Positions 48,288 to 56,847 of a DNA stretch of 64,000 bases are shown here, piece after piece. The notes below the pieces were generated by a model. It worked only from the letters and a program-made list of their open reading frames with translations, was not told the DNA's origin and did not search any database. The position numbers and the translations under genes were made by a program. Within the stretch, counting starts at the first letter, position 1. The number at the start of each line of letters is the position of its first letter. The stretch comes from Methyloprofundus sedimenti (lineage in GTDB: Bacteria > Pseudomonadota > Gammaproteobacteria > Methylococcales > Methylomonadaceae): assembly GCF_002072955.1 (NCBI RefSeq), contig NZ_LPUF01000006.1:23785-87784 (forward strand), in the 5' to 3' direction.

Positions 48288-48545
48288 CTATCTCAGAACT
48301 AGCAAGGGATCTAAGCCTTTTTTCAAATCCAAAGCACGTAAATCATCAAAGCCACCTATATGTTGTTCACCGATATAGATTTGCGGCACAGTTCTGCGTC
48401 TGGTTTTTTGTACCATTTCTTCTCTTAAACCGGGCGTGGTATCCACATTTAATTCCGTATAAGTTGCTCCTTTTGCGCTTAGCAGGCGTTTAGCCATTGT
48501 GCAGTAGGGGCAGAGGTTGCTGGTGTAGATAATGATTTCTGGCAT
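48288..48545 (-). CDS. grxC: glutaredoxin 3
   Basis: 85 aa from the ATG at 48545, the normal GrxC start (MPEIIIYTSNLCPYC). The active site CPYC is at 12-15, with TVPQIYIGEQHIGGFDDLRAL for glutathione binding. Glutathione-dependent thiol reductant. An upstream in-frame ATG at 48587 is unlikely because it adds a non-conserved segment. Confidence 0.93.
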   Translation of the reverse strand: MPEIIIYTSNLCPYCTMAKRLLSAKGATYTELNVDTTPGLREEMVQKTRRRTVPQIYIGEQHIGGFDDLRALDLKKGLDPLLVLR

Positions 48546-48704
48546 AGTGGGTGTTTTTCCTAAAGGGGTAGGTAAATAAGAGAACAATTATACGCCAAGT
48601 CAGTGTCAGCGCATTCGTAAATTTTACCGTAAATGTACAGGGCGAAAATCAGGAAAGTGTTAAAATGCCGCTCTTAATTCTTATTAGCACCCGCGCCGCA
48701 AGGT

Positions 48705-51700
48705 ATGAACTTTTTAAATAAGCCAAATCTAATGATGTATTCACTTAATCGCCTTATTCTTATCGACTCTTATAAAGAGGGTGAATTGCAAGAAGTTCGC
48801 TTAGATGGGCATACTAATTTAAACGGGGTTAATGGTGCGGGTAAAACCACTTTACTGCGTTTAATTCCCTTATTTTATGGTGAAAGACCGGGGCGTTTAG
48901 TGCCGAAAAGTCGCGTCACTGATAGCTTTGTTAAACATTATTTGCCGCGCGAATCCTCGTATATTATTTTTGAATATCAGCGTAATGAGCAAACCTGCAT
49001 GGTCGCTATTTATGCTTCGACAAATGATGAAGGATTATGTTATCGCTTTATAGACAAAGATTTTGAGCCGGAAGACTTTATTGAGCAACATGAAGATGGC
49101 GCAAAATATCCGGTCTCTTGTCGACATTTAAAATCACATCTCCTTACCCGTCAGGTGCAGCACAGCAATCAAGTGACCGCCTGTAGCGATTACCGCACTA
49201 TTATCCAGAATTTGCCGCATAACAAAGGCCAGGACATGCGCCAGCTGATTGCGCGTTACAGTTTTTGTCAGGGCAGTTCGGGGCAGCGCTTAAAAGATAT
49301 AGAAAAAATTATTACCGGCATGTTTATGCGTTCTACAGATTTTGCCGATTTGCGTGAAATGCTGGTCAACTGTATCGATGAAAACCGTGAATCTATTGCT
49401 CTGGAATTGCAAATGGAAACGCTGGATAGCTGGTATAAAGAATATCGTGCTTATCAGCAGGTTGAGCAAGAGCGGCCAAAAATAGAATTATTGAATCAGG
49501 TTGAAACAGTACTATTACAAACCGAGCAAGGCTTGGGCGAGTTGCAAGTGCGTTTGGAAAAGTTGCTGGCGCAAAGCGAACAGGCAGAACAAGAACAGCG
49601 CCAGGCCGGTGCCGTCTGTTATCGGCAAGTAGAGCAAGTGCAGAAAGCCTGGGAAGAAGAGGAGCTGGCGCTTAAATCTGCTTTAGCGACGACTAAAGCT
49701 GAGTTAGCGCAATTGCAGCGTCAAAAAGCGCAACTAGAAAAAGAGAAAGCGGCATGGGAAGCGCAGGATATAGCAGGCAAAAAGCAGTTATATTCACGTT
49801 TAGAGTCGCTTAAAACTGCTTTGAATAGCGAGCGCGATAATTTAAGTCAGCTCTTGTCTGATGTACAGGATATTGAAGCTGAATTTCGTCGCTTACACGC
49901 TGAAAAAGAACAATATTTTGCCGCACAAATTCATGGCTTTGAGTTGCAAAAACAACAAACCCAGCAAAAACTAAGCGAGCAAAAAGCACACGCGACGGCG
50001 GAGACGACTGAACGTAAAGAAGTTTTACGCGATGCCAGTGAGCAACAGCAAGAGCAAAAGCGTCAATCGACTCTGACTTTAAGCGAGCAACTGGGGGCAT
50101 TAAATAGCCAGATCACGCAAGTTCAAGCGGATCCGATATTGATTGCCGATCGTGAGACAAAATTAGAATTGCATGATATTTATTTACTGCAAAAACAAGA
50201 CGCTGAGGTTAATGAGCAGTCGGTAGAAGAAGAAATTCGTGAGCATAAAGCGGCCGTTGAAGTGGTGTTTCAGAAAAAGCGTAAGCATGCGGAAGAAAAG
50301 CAGTTATTGCTTGCGCAAACTGAGGCAGTTGAAGCGCAAATTAATGCCGATGCGAGTACTTTATTGGGGTTTTTGCGCGAATATAAGCCGGATTGGGGTG
50401 AGAATCTTGCCAAAGTCATTAAGCCGGAATTGTTACTGCGTGATGATTTAGAGCCGGAACTTTTATCCGGGCCAGCAAGCGTGTATGGCGTTGCTTTGCA
50501 ATTGGGCGGTATAGAGGCTGATCGTACGGTAGATGAACAGCAATTGCGCGATGTTTTGCATGATTTGCGCGAACAAATGCAGCAGCATGTTGTGGCGGAA
50601 AATAGTGCTGAAGAAGCGTTGCAGCAATTAAGTAAAGCAGATGCGAGCTTGCAAAAAAAGCAAAAGCAAATGCATTTAGAAAAAGGCCAGGCCAACAGTC
50701 ATTTGCAAACGGTCAAAGAGGAATTGGACTCCTTAAAACTGCAAATTGTGCGCAGCAAAAAAGAGCGTGAACAGCAGTTAAAGCAGCAACGCACCGAAGT
50801 AAATGAGCAAATTAAGCAAAATAACCTACAATTAGCTGCACTTCAGCGGCAATTAAAAGACGAAATCCGCGTATTAACCCAAACGCTAGCTGAAAAAATA
50901 GCCGAATTTACTCGGCAAGCCGCTCATGAACATGCTGTCGCAGATCAGGACATGCATCGCCTGAAAGAACAAAAAGCCAATGAACTAGCGGAGTTAAAAC
51001 AGCAGCGCTTGCAGAGTATGCGCGAACGCAAAGTCGATACTGCAACTTTAACGGCATTAGAAGTTAAAGTGCATGCGCTCAAGCAGGAATTGGCAGAAGC
51101 GGAAAATGCAGAGCAATTAGTTAGCCAATATCAGCGCTGGCTAGATGTAGAATGGCTACGTTATGACAGTATACAGTCAGATCTCAGTGCCCGCGCGGTA
51201 ACCGAGCAACAGCAGAATCAGCAATATGACACTTTGCATACGGCTTATCAGCAGCAACGTAAAATGCTGGATGAGCGCTTAGAGCAGATTAAAAATAGTA
51301 TTAAGAAATACGATAAAGAAGTGACTACGCTGAAAAAAGTCATTGAAGATTTAGCACCTTATCCGAAAAAAATACCTGAACAAGTATCATTCGATAGCTC
51401 GCATCATTTGAATTTACTGCAAGGCCATTTCAAAATTCTCACCGCCAAGCATAAAACGCAGCGTAAGGAATTAAGCGATTTAGTGCGTCATTTAAAACGT
51501 GTACTGGCCGCGATTCCAAATACCCGTCCCTATAGTTATTATTCAGCAGTCAATACTGAATTAGGTATTGATAGCGATGAAATGCAGTGGTTGCCCGCCA
51601 TACAAGAGTGGTTTGTTTCCAGTGCAGATGATACAAGGCGTTGGTTGGTGATGCAGGCGCAGACTTTTGGCAGTGCGATTCGTAATTACCAACAAGCTTT

Positions 51701-52424
51701 ACAACGTTTTGATCGTGGAATTGATTCTTTATCGCGTCGTTTGGCGGCGAATATTGATCAAAATATCAGCTTTGAAAAAATTGAAAGCATACAGGGCCGC
51801 TTAACCTCAAAAGTCAAGACGCTGGGCTATTGGGAGCAAATTGTTAAATTTACCGACCAATATGATGAATGGAGTCGGCATACTGACGGACAATTACCCG
51901 CTGATGATTTTGCCGAAATTGTGCGTCGTATTGCGGAGCAATTGCAGAGCAAAAATAAGGTAGAAATGAAGTTAGTCAATTTGTTGGAACTGGAAATTAT
52001 TGTCACTGAAAATGGCCGTAGTAAACGCGCAACGCATGCCGAAGAGTTACGCCAGATTTCCAGTCATGGTTTATCGTATCTGATTTTATGCGTGTTCTTT
52101 ATTGCCCTGGTGAATATGATTCGCAAAGACCAACCGGTGCGTTTTATCTGGCCGATGGATGAATTAAAAGAATTGCATCAATTAAATATAGAAATGTTGA
52201 TCGAGTTATTGACCAAGAACAATATTACTTTGCTATCGGCATTTCCAGATCCTGACCCAGAGATTTTAGGCTTCTTTAAAAATCGCTATCAGGTGCATGG
52301 TTTCCGTGAATTAATTGAGATGGATATGGATACGGAATATATGGCTAACCTGAAGACTTTGGCTTTTGACGTAGAACTGCCGGGAACAGAAGTTGAAGTG
52401 AGTGTGGAGAATACCGATGTTTGA
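48705..52424 (+). CDS. SMC-like ATPase of a Wadjet/Mks-type system (JetC/MksB-like)
   Basis: 1239 aa. Walker A GVNGAGKT at 41-48 near the N-terminus. A very long Gln/Glu/Lys-rich coiled coil runs from ~230 to ~1000, interrupted by a globular hinge-like part at ~545-620 (GFLREYKPDWGENLAKVIKPELLLRD). The C-terminal head has an ABC-signature-like ISSHGLSYLI (about 1117) and Walker B VRFIWPMDEL (about 1145). This is the SMC/MukB/MksB architecture: ATP-driven DNA loop extrusion. Start may instead be the Met at residue 10 or 11. Overlaps the next gene by 8 bp. It does not look like SbcC or RecN because it travels with two kleisin-complex-like genes. Confidence 0.85.
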   Translation: MNFLNKPNLMMYSLNRLILIDSYKEGELQEVRLDGHTNLNGVNGAGKTTLLRLIPLFYGERPGRLVPKSRVTDSFVKHYLPRESSYIIFEYQRNEQTCMVAIYASTNDEGLCYRFIDKDFEPEDFIEQHEDGAKYPVSCRHLKSHLLTRQVQHSNQVTACSDYRTIIQNLPHNKGQDMRQLIARYSFCQGSSGQRLKDIEKIITGMFMRSTDFADLREMLVNCIDENRESIALELQMETLDSWYKEYRAYQQVEQERPKIELLNQVETVLLQTEQGLGELQVRLEKLLAQSEQAEQEQRQAGAVCYRQVEQVQKAWEEEELALKSALATTKAELAQLQRQKAQLEKEKAAWEAQDIAGKKQLYSRLESLKTALNSERDNLSQLLSDVQDIEAEFRRLHAEKEQYFAAQIHGFELQKQQTQQKLSEQKAHATAETTERKEVLRDASEQQQEQKRQSTLTLSEQLGALNSQITQVQADPILIADRETKLELHDIYLLQKQDAEVNEQSVEEEIREHKAAVEVVFQKKRKHAEEKQLLLAQTEAVEAQINADASTLLGFLREYKPDWGENLAKVIKPELLLRDDLEPELLSGPASVYGVALQLGGIEADRTVDEQQLRDVLHDLREQMQQHVVAENSAEEALQQLSKADASLQKKQKQMHLEKGQANSHLQTVKEELDSLKLQIVRSKKEREQQLKQQRTEVNEQIKQNNLQLAALQRQLKDEIRVLTQTLAEKIAEFTRQAAHEHAVADQDMHRLKEQKANELAELKQQRLQSMRERKVDTATLTALEVKVHALKQELAEAENAEQLVSQYQRWLDVEWLRYDSIQSDLSARAVTEQQQNQQYDTLHTAYQQQRKMLDERLEQIKNSIKKYDKEVTTLKKVIEDLAPYPKKIPEQVSFDSSHHLNLLQGHFKILTAKHKTQRKELSDLVRHLKRVLAAIPNTRPYSYYSAVNTELGIDSDEMQWLPAIQEWFVSSADDTRRWLVMQAQTFGSAIRNYQQALQRFDRGIDSLSRRLAANIDQNISFEKIESIQGRLTSKVKTLGYWEQIVKFTDQYDEWSRHTDGQLPADDFAEIVRRIAEQLQSKNKVEMKLVNLLELEIIVTENGRSKRATHAEELRQISSHGLSYLILCVFFIALVNMIRKDQPVRFIWPMDELKELHQLNIEMLIELLTKNNITLLSAFPDPDPEILGFFKNRYQVHGFRELIEMDMDTEYMANLKTLAFDVELPGTEVEVSVENTDV

Positions 52425-53040
52425 GTCTTTGGTGAAGCGCTTATTGCAGGGTGAATTTATTTGTGAAATCACCGATGAAGCGGGTTTTCAGTATTTACAG
52501 AATCCAGAGAATTTCTTTCAGGTAGAAGATTATTTGCAGCGTTTAAATTATCGCCTGGCGCATACGCAAAATAAATTATCTGTTTATGCCGCCTATATAG
52601 AAATCGATAATGTGGCACGCCAGGATATTCGCAAAGTATTTCAGCAATTTCGTTTGGAATTGCATCCGGTGGTTGAATGGCTGGATATGATGATGGCTTG
52701 TTTAAAGCAGGATGCAGTGTTATCGCCCGGCGATACCTTGGCTTTCTCCAGTTTATTGCAAGTGATCGAAAATAATCAGGCCTTAGCGGATCGTTTGCAA
52801 GCCTTTGCAAAATTCAAAGATTTCACCAGCAATGAAGATTCAGTTAAAGGTCGCCTGGAAAAATTATTGAGCACTTTGCAGAAATGGGGTTATTTGCAAT
52901 TAGCCAATCGCGATACCTTGATTTATCAAGTGACTGGCAAGTTGGATTATTTTTATCAGTCGCTGCAGTTTATTCAGGAGCATGAAGAAATACCTGTCGA
53001 GCAGGATGAAGAGGAGAGCGCTCAGGAGACTTTATTTTGA
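52417..53040 (+). CDS. MksE/JetB-like condensin subunit
   Basis: 207 aa from the ATG at 52417, which has GGAGA upstream and overlaps the end of the ATPase gene by 8 bp. It reads FESLVKRLLQGEFICEITDEAGFQYLQNPENFFQVEDYLQRLNYRLAHTQ, then a helical body and a winged-helix-like end (LEKLLSTLQKWGYLQLANRDTLIYQVTGKLDYFYQSL). Length and position match MksE/JetB, the KITE-like subunit that binds kleisin. Very acidic tail. Overlaps the next gene by 4 bp (TTGA), indicating tight translational coupling and equal production. Confidence 0.78.
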   Translation: MFESLVKRLLQGEFICEITDEAGFQYLQNPENFFQVEDYLQRLNYRLAHTQNKLSVYAAYIEIDNVARQDIRKVFQQFRLELHPVVEWLDMMMACLKQDAVLSPGDTLAFSSLLQVIENNQALADRLQAFAKFKDFTSNEDSVKGRLEKLLSTLQKWGYLQLANRDTLIYQVTGKLDYFYQSLQFIQEHEEIPVEQDEEESAQETLF

Positions 53041-54266
53041 GTCAGGCGCAAGGTTTAGAGCGTTTATTTAAAGCACTGGCGAATCATAGTGATTTGATTG
53101 CCCAGGCGTATTACGAAGGTGTTGTTTACAAAGACAGCAAAAATCAGCGTGCGCTCAATCAATTAAAGCAGCTCAAAGTTCTGGTAAATCATAGTATTGA
53201 TGGCTATCGCATTTCCGGGCGTTTAGGGCAATTTGTCGATAGTGCTTTAAGTAGTGATCGTTTGCGCCGATTAGATACCGATTTAGCGAGTTGGGTCGAT
53301 ACTTTAGAACAGCAAATCCTTATGTATCAGGATGCCTGGGATGAGAATCGTATTGAAGATGCAGAAAATTACAGCGCTGAAGTTGAGCGAGTTATTTTTG
53401 ATCTCTCGGATAATTTAGAAGAAAACACCAGCTATTTATTGATGCTCATTAATAGCCGTTTTGCCAATGTGCGTACCTTAGCCGAGAAGAAAAAACAAAA
53501 CGTGTTTTATATCTCGCGTGTCGAGTTGTTAGTACAGGCAATCAGTTCCTTGCGCCCCGAGTATTTATTAGAAATGGTCGATGAGCATCCGGCGCTGTAT
53601 GCTTTGCTGGAAGAGCAATTAATGCGCTTATTGCCAATTTATCATCAGCGTTTGCAGGATATTTTAGATAAACTGAAAACCTTTTTGTTTGAGCTGCGCA
53701 AGATCGAAGCACGGGCGCAATTAGTACAAGGCTTTGCCTTTTTTCTACGCCAGAATCCTGGTTATGAAATGCAGGATTGGTCTGAGCAGGACAGTATTCC
53801 CGAGCAATGGAATCAGATTAAACCACTGCAACTCTCTATTTCAGCCAATACCCAGGATTATGCCGTAGAAGATGAGTTGATCGCGATTGTGCAGAAATTG
53901 CGTGTCGATAGTGAAGCGTTACTTACTAAAAAACGTAAGCCGAAGATTAACAAGATAGAAGTGGTCGAGCGCGAGATACAAGTGATGGAATTACCGTTGT
54001 ATCGTAAATGGTTGCGCCGCTATTTTGTTTTATTGGAGCAACAAGCGGGGCAGGGGATTTCTGCTGTGAGTTTTCAGCAGAAATATGTACAAGATATAGA
54101 ACCGGCTTTATGGCTGGGCTGTGTGCTAAATGAATGGCTCAGACAGCAGCAACGGCATACCAAGATAAAAATGGACTTTATCCAGTTTGCCAGTCATGCG
54201 GCGTTTACGGGTAATAAGAAAGTGAAGGATATCGTTCTTTGTTGGCGGGAAGAAAACAAAACGTAA
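53037..54266 (+). CDS. MksF/JetA-like kleisin subunit
   Basis: 409 aa starting at a TTG whose last two bases overlap the previous TGA stop. Helical throughout: N-terminal GLERLFKALANHSDLIAQAYYEGVVYKD, a middle with VERVIFDLSDNLEENTSYLLMLINSRFANVRTLAEKKKQN and a C-terminal part ending VKDIVLCWREENKT. Size, helical content and position between an MksE-like and a Toprim-like gene fit the JetA/MksF kleisin that closes the SMC ring. Homology is inferred mainly from operon context. The TAA stop (54264-54266) lies inside a palindromic repeat arm. Confidence 0.72.
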   Translation: MSQAQGLERLFKALANHSDLIAQAYYEGVVYKDSKNQRALNQLKQLKVLVNHSIDGYRISGRLGQFVDSALSSDRLRRLDTDLASWVDTLEQQILMYQDAWDENRIEDAENYSAEVERVIFDLSDNLEENTSYLLMLINSRFANVRTLAEKKKQNVFYISRVELLVQAISSLRPEYLLEMVDEHPALYALLEEQLMRLLPIYHQRLQDILDKLKTFLFELRKIEARAQLVQGFAFFLRQNPGYEMQDWSEQDSIPEQWNQIKPLQLSISANTQDYAVEDELIAIVQKLRVDSEALLTKKRKPKINKIEVVEREIQVMELPLYRKWLRRYFVLLEQQAGQGISAVSFQQKYVQDIEPALWLGCVLNEWLRQQQRHTKIKMDFIQFASHAAFTGNKKVKDIVLCWREENKT

Positions 54267-54345
54267 CCCAGCAAAGTACCTTATATGCGTAAAATGCTGG
54301 GTTACGCTATCTGCGCTAGCGCTAGATAATCTAACCCAGCCTACG
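54262..54345. repeat. palindromic repeat element with GCTGGGTTA/TAACCCAGC arms
   Basis: CGTAACCCAGC (54262-54272) pairs with GCTGGGTTACG (54296-54306), and a further TAACCCAGC lies at 54332-54340, followed by CTACG. The second and third arms are separated by a region containing the GCGCTAGCGC palindrome. Repeats of this GCTGGGTTACG type are known as dispersed intergenic elements in many gammaproteobacteria. Here it lies inside an operon, between the kleisin-like and Toprim-like genes, and could form a strong mRNA hairpin. Confidence 0.65.
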
Positions 54346-54415
54346 ATGTAAGCTATTATTTATTCTGATTTTATTCCTTAACAGAGTTTATGAGCAAGAA
54401 AAACAAGGTGAATTC

Positions 54416-55312
54416 ATGGCACTAAATAAAACCCTGTTACGCGTAGCCGAAAAGGCAATAAAGGCAAAGCATGAGCAAGTGCCCTTAAACAAAAGCTGGC
54501 AATTTTTTCATGCTGAATATGCCATCGGCTTACCCCAAGGTACAAAATTAAACCTCAGGGAAAGCGACCGAGCCAGGTTACAGGAAATGATTCGGCTGGA
54601 AACAGGTATTAATTTACAGCAAACAACTGTAGCTGATTTTTCCAATATGCACCGAGAGCAAGCATTAGAGCATGGCACTGATGAAAAATTGGCGGGAAAA
54701 AGTGTAAAAGATCAGCGTTTAGCGTTGAAACCCTTGGCAGGACAGCCACTCAAGATTAATCAACAACAATATATTTTACCCGCAAATGGCCATATGGATA
54801 TGTGCCTGGATCAGCTAGAAAGTATCGAACATAACTGTATTTTAGTCATCGAAAATTACCGCTGTTTTGATCAACTACAGCAGATTAAACTGCAATTACC
54901 CACCGAATATAATCAGCCATTAGTGGTTTATCGTGGGGATAATTATTACAGTGAAAAAACGTTAAGACTATTGCTCACGGCGACAATTTTACCGGTGATT
55001 GCCATGCTGGATATTGATCTGAAAAGCCTGTTGATCGCTAGCTCGTTTCCGCATGTTGTCGGATTAATGTGCATGAACTTGTCTGAATTAGACGTATTAC
55101 TGCAAGAAAAAGGTAATGCCGAGCTTTATGCCAGACAACTACCTGAATGTCAGCAGGCATTGAATGCAAGTAAAGAACCTGTAATTAATACGCTTTGGAT
55201 TTTGTTACGCAAACAGCAAAAAGTCTGGGTGCAGGAGCATGATTTGGGGGCGAGATATGAGCTGAGGGTAATAGAGTTTGTTGGGGGCAATCACCATAGC
55301 GTAGCAGTATAG
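54416..55312 (+). CDS. Toprim-like JetD/MksG-type effector (candidate nuclease)
   Basis: 298 aa. The C-terminal half has a Toprim pattern: CILVIENYRCF with Glu146, QPLVVYRGDN around 168-176, then VIAMLDIDLKSLLIAS with Asp199 and Asp201 in a DxD motif. JetD and topoisomerase VI-A-like Toprim domains use this Glu and DxD for metal-dependent DNA cleavage. The N-terminal half is helical and shorter than in typical JetD (about 380 aa or more), so this is a compact version. It lies ~150 bp after the kleisin-like gene, with the repeat between, but on the same strand. Nuclease function is inference. Confidence 0.7.
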   Translation: MALNKTLLRVAEKAIKAKHEQVPLNKSWQFFHAEYAIGLPQGTKLNLRESDRARLQEMIRLETGINLQQTTVADFSNMHREQALEHGTDEKLAGKSVKDQRLALKPLAGQPLKINQQQYILPANGHMDMCLDQLESIEHNCILVIENYRCFDQLQQIKLQLPTEYNQPLVVYRGDNYYSEKTLRLLLTATILPVIAMLDIDLKSLLIASSFPHVVGLMCMNLSELDVLLQEKGNAELYARQLPECQQALNASKEPVINTLWILLRKQQKVWVQEHDLGARYELRVIEFVGGNHHSVAV

Positions 55313-55437
55313 CTTGGGTTGGTGCTGTTGCAATCCAATATCTACCGTCCATGAGTTGAGTTGCGAAAAGAGGCAGGCCAACCTAGGGTGCCAAGTTTCC
55401 TTCTAAGTCAATACACCTGTTGGCTGAATGATGATTG

Positions 55438-55482
55438 CATTCTACTCTTGGGGGATTTTCAACACTTAACGGTGAGATAGCC
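55438..55482. mobile_element. terminal scrap of an IS1595-type element
   Basis: CATTCTACTCTTGGGGGATT and the following TTCAACACTTAACGGTGAGA up to TAGCCT nearly match the right end of the degenerate IS1595 element at 62535-62579 (TTCAATACTTAACGGTGACA up to TAGCC). Only this end is seen, with no transposase next to it. The rest of 55313-55651 has no supported gene. Confidence 0.6.
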
Positions 55483-55660
55483 TAAGGAAATGAATTTTTT
55501 GTCAATACCCGCCTGATTAACTATTTTTAGAGTGCTAACTCTTTGACTCATTCTTTTGGATTCGCAATTCCGCGCATGAAACTCTGTTTATGCTATGCTT
55601 TCAATCTTGCGTGATTTATTGGCTCTTCCACTTGATGCAAGAGCTTGGCATATCGCGAAT

Positions 55661-56656
55661 TCAAGCAATTAATGCAACACCCTGTGATTTATTTATATCA
55701 ACCCCCGTTATTTGGCAAAATACTTCCCATGGAGTTCTGTAATTTAACCCTTTTCTTGGACGATGATTAAGTGCTGTAATTGCACTATCAACCTCATCTT
55801 GAGTTACCTTATCCAAAGGTTCTTTTTTAGGGAAGTATTGCCTTAATAAGCCATTGTGGTTTTCATTTAAACCTCGTTGCCACGAATGATACGGTTTGGC
55901 AAAATAAGTGCCGCAGTCGAGTGTTTTTGCAATGGCTTCATGCCCACAAAACTCACGTCCATTATCAAAGGTAATCGTGTGAACCCAACGTTTAAAAGGC
56001 TCAAGAGCATTGATAATCGCCTCTTTCGTTAATTCAGATTCTTTACGCTCAATTGAGATGGCGAAGTTGAGCCTTGAGACCCGTTCAGTCAGCGTCACCA
56101 ATACGCCTTTATGTCCTTTACCGATAACAGTATCTGCTTCCCAATCACCTAAACGCGTTTTATCATCAACCACTTGTGGTCGCTCATCAATATCAACACG
56201 GCTGGGTATCGTTCCGCGATAATCATTTTTTCCATATCGCTTACGATAAGGTTTGGCTTGATGCCTCAAATAAGTATACAAATCGCCACCGGCTGCTTTG
56301 TTAGCTAAAATATAACGGTAAATAGTCTCATGACTGACGGAGTCCTTACCTTGTTGTTTTAAGCGTCCTGAAATACAGTCAGGACTCCATTTCTCTTTGA
56401 TTAAAGGCGTTATTATCTGTTGTAACTCAGCCGTCATCTTGATGTTTTTGGGCTTATCAATATGGCGTTGTTTAGCTATTCTCTCAGCTTGCTTGTAACG
56501 ATAACCACACTGACCTGTATTACGCGTAATTTCACGTCCAATAGTCGATTTATGACGCCCCAATGTGATGGCTATTTGATTCTTAGAAACGCCTTGTTTT
56601 AGTTGCGTATAAATGTAAAATCTTTCCTCTTGGGTTAGATGGTTAAACGTGTTCAT
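55661..56656 (-). CDS. IS30-family transposase, copy 1
   Basis: 331 aa. N-terminal helix-turn-helix (LTQEERFYIYTQLKQGVSKNQIAITLGRHKSTIGREI) and DDE core with LGDWEADTVIGKGHKG, TITFDNGREF and YHSWQRGLNENHNGLLRQYFPKK, all diagnostic of IS30. Intact. Differs from copy 2 by a single residue (Arg in ERVSRLNF against Lys), so one of them moved recently. The element spans about 55677-56725 with ACACC/GGTGT ends and TGCA on both sides. Confidence 0.93.
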   Translation of the reverse strand: MNTFNHLTQEERFYIYTQLKQGVSKNQIAITLGRHKSTIGREITRNTGQCGYRYKQAERIAKQRHIDKPKNIKMTAELQQIITPLIKEKWSPDCISGRLKQQGKDSVSHETIYRYILANKAAGGDLYTYLRHQAKPYRKRYGKNDYRGTIPSRVDIDERPQVVDDKTRLGDWEADTVIGKGHKGVLVTLTERVSRLNFAISIERKESELTKEAIINALEPFKRWVHTITFDNGREFCGHEAIAKTLDCGTYFAKPYHSWQRGLNENHNGLLRQYFPKKEPLDKVTQDEVDSAITALNHRPRKGLNYRTPWEVFCQITGVDINKSQGVALIA

Positions 56657-56725
56657 TGAGCACCTCTTTTTAGTTTCAGGTTTTAGTCGACGGAAACTAT
56701 ACCATCTAACCCTTTAAAGAGGTGT
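55677..56725 (-). mobile_element. IS30-family element, copy 1
   Basis: 1049 bp between ACACCC (left) and GGTGT (right), bordered by TGCA at 55673-55676 and 56726-56729. TGCA is either a 4-bp target duplication or part of the terminal repeats. Same length as copy 2. Confidence 0.85.
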
Positions 56726-56847
56726 TGCAGTTATTATATGAATTCGGGTATTTTAAAAAGTTCAGTATAGGCAATAACCATTCCGGCGTGTATTGGTAAG
56801 CTAAATGAACATAATATTCTGATGGTTTAATTTAACTGGAGAGTTCA

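Larger units (their letters stand above)
55652..56754 (-). repeat. 1.1-kb inverted repeat, copy 1 (partner 58761-59863)
   Basis: The whole block, IS30 plus about 25 bp of flank on each side, recurs in inverted orientation at 58761-59863 with one nucleotide difference noticed in the transposase gene and one in the right flank. The flanks are pieces of the polyphosphate glucokinase gene (REFKQLMQ and LLYEFG codons). Confidence 0.85.

Noticed and set aside
48705..52424. Reading the large coiled-coil ATPase as SbcC or RecN repair protein
   Set aside because: No sbcD or repair partner. The two overlapping downstream genes and the Toprim gene fit a condensin-type defence operon better.
55621..55650. 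GGCTCTTCC sequence resembling the start of the ISL3 terminal repeat
   Set aside because: Only 9 bases match, and the following bases form a separate small hairpin (GCTCTT/AAGAGC). Too short to call an ISL3 remnant.
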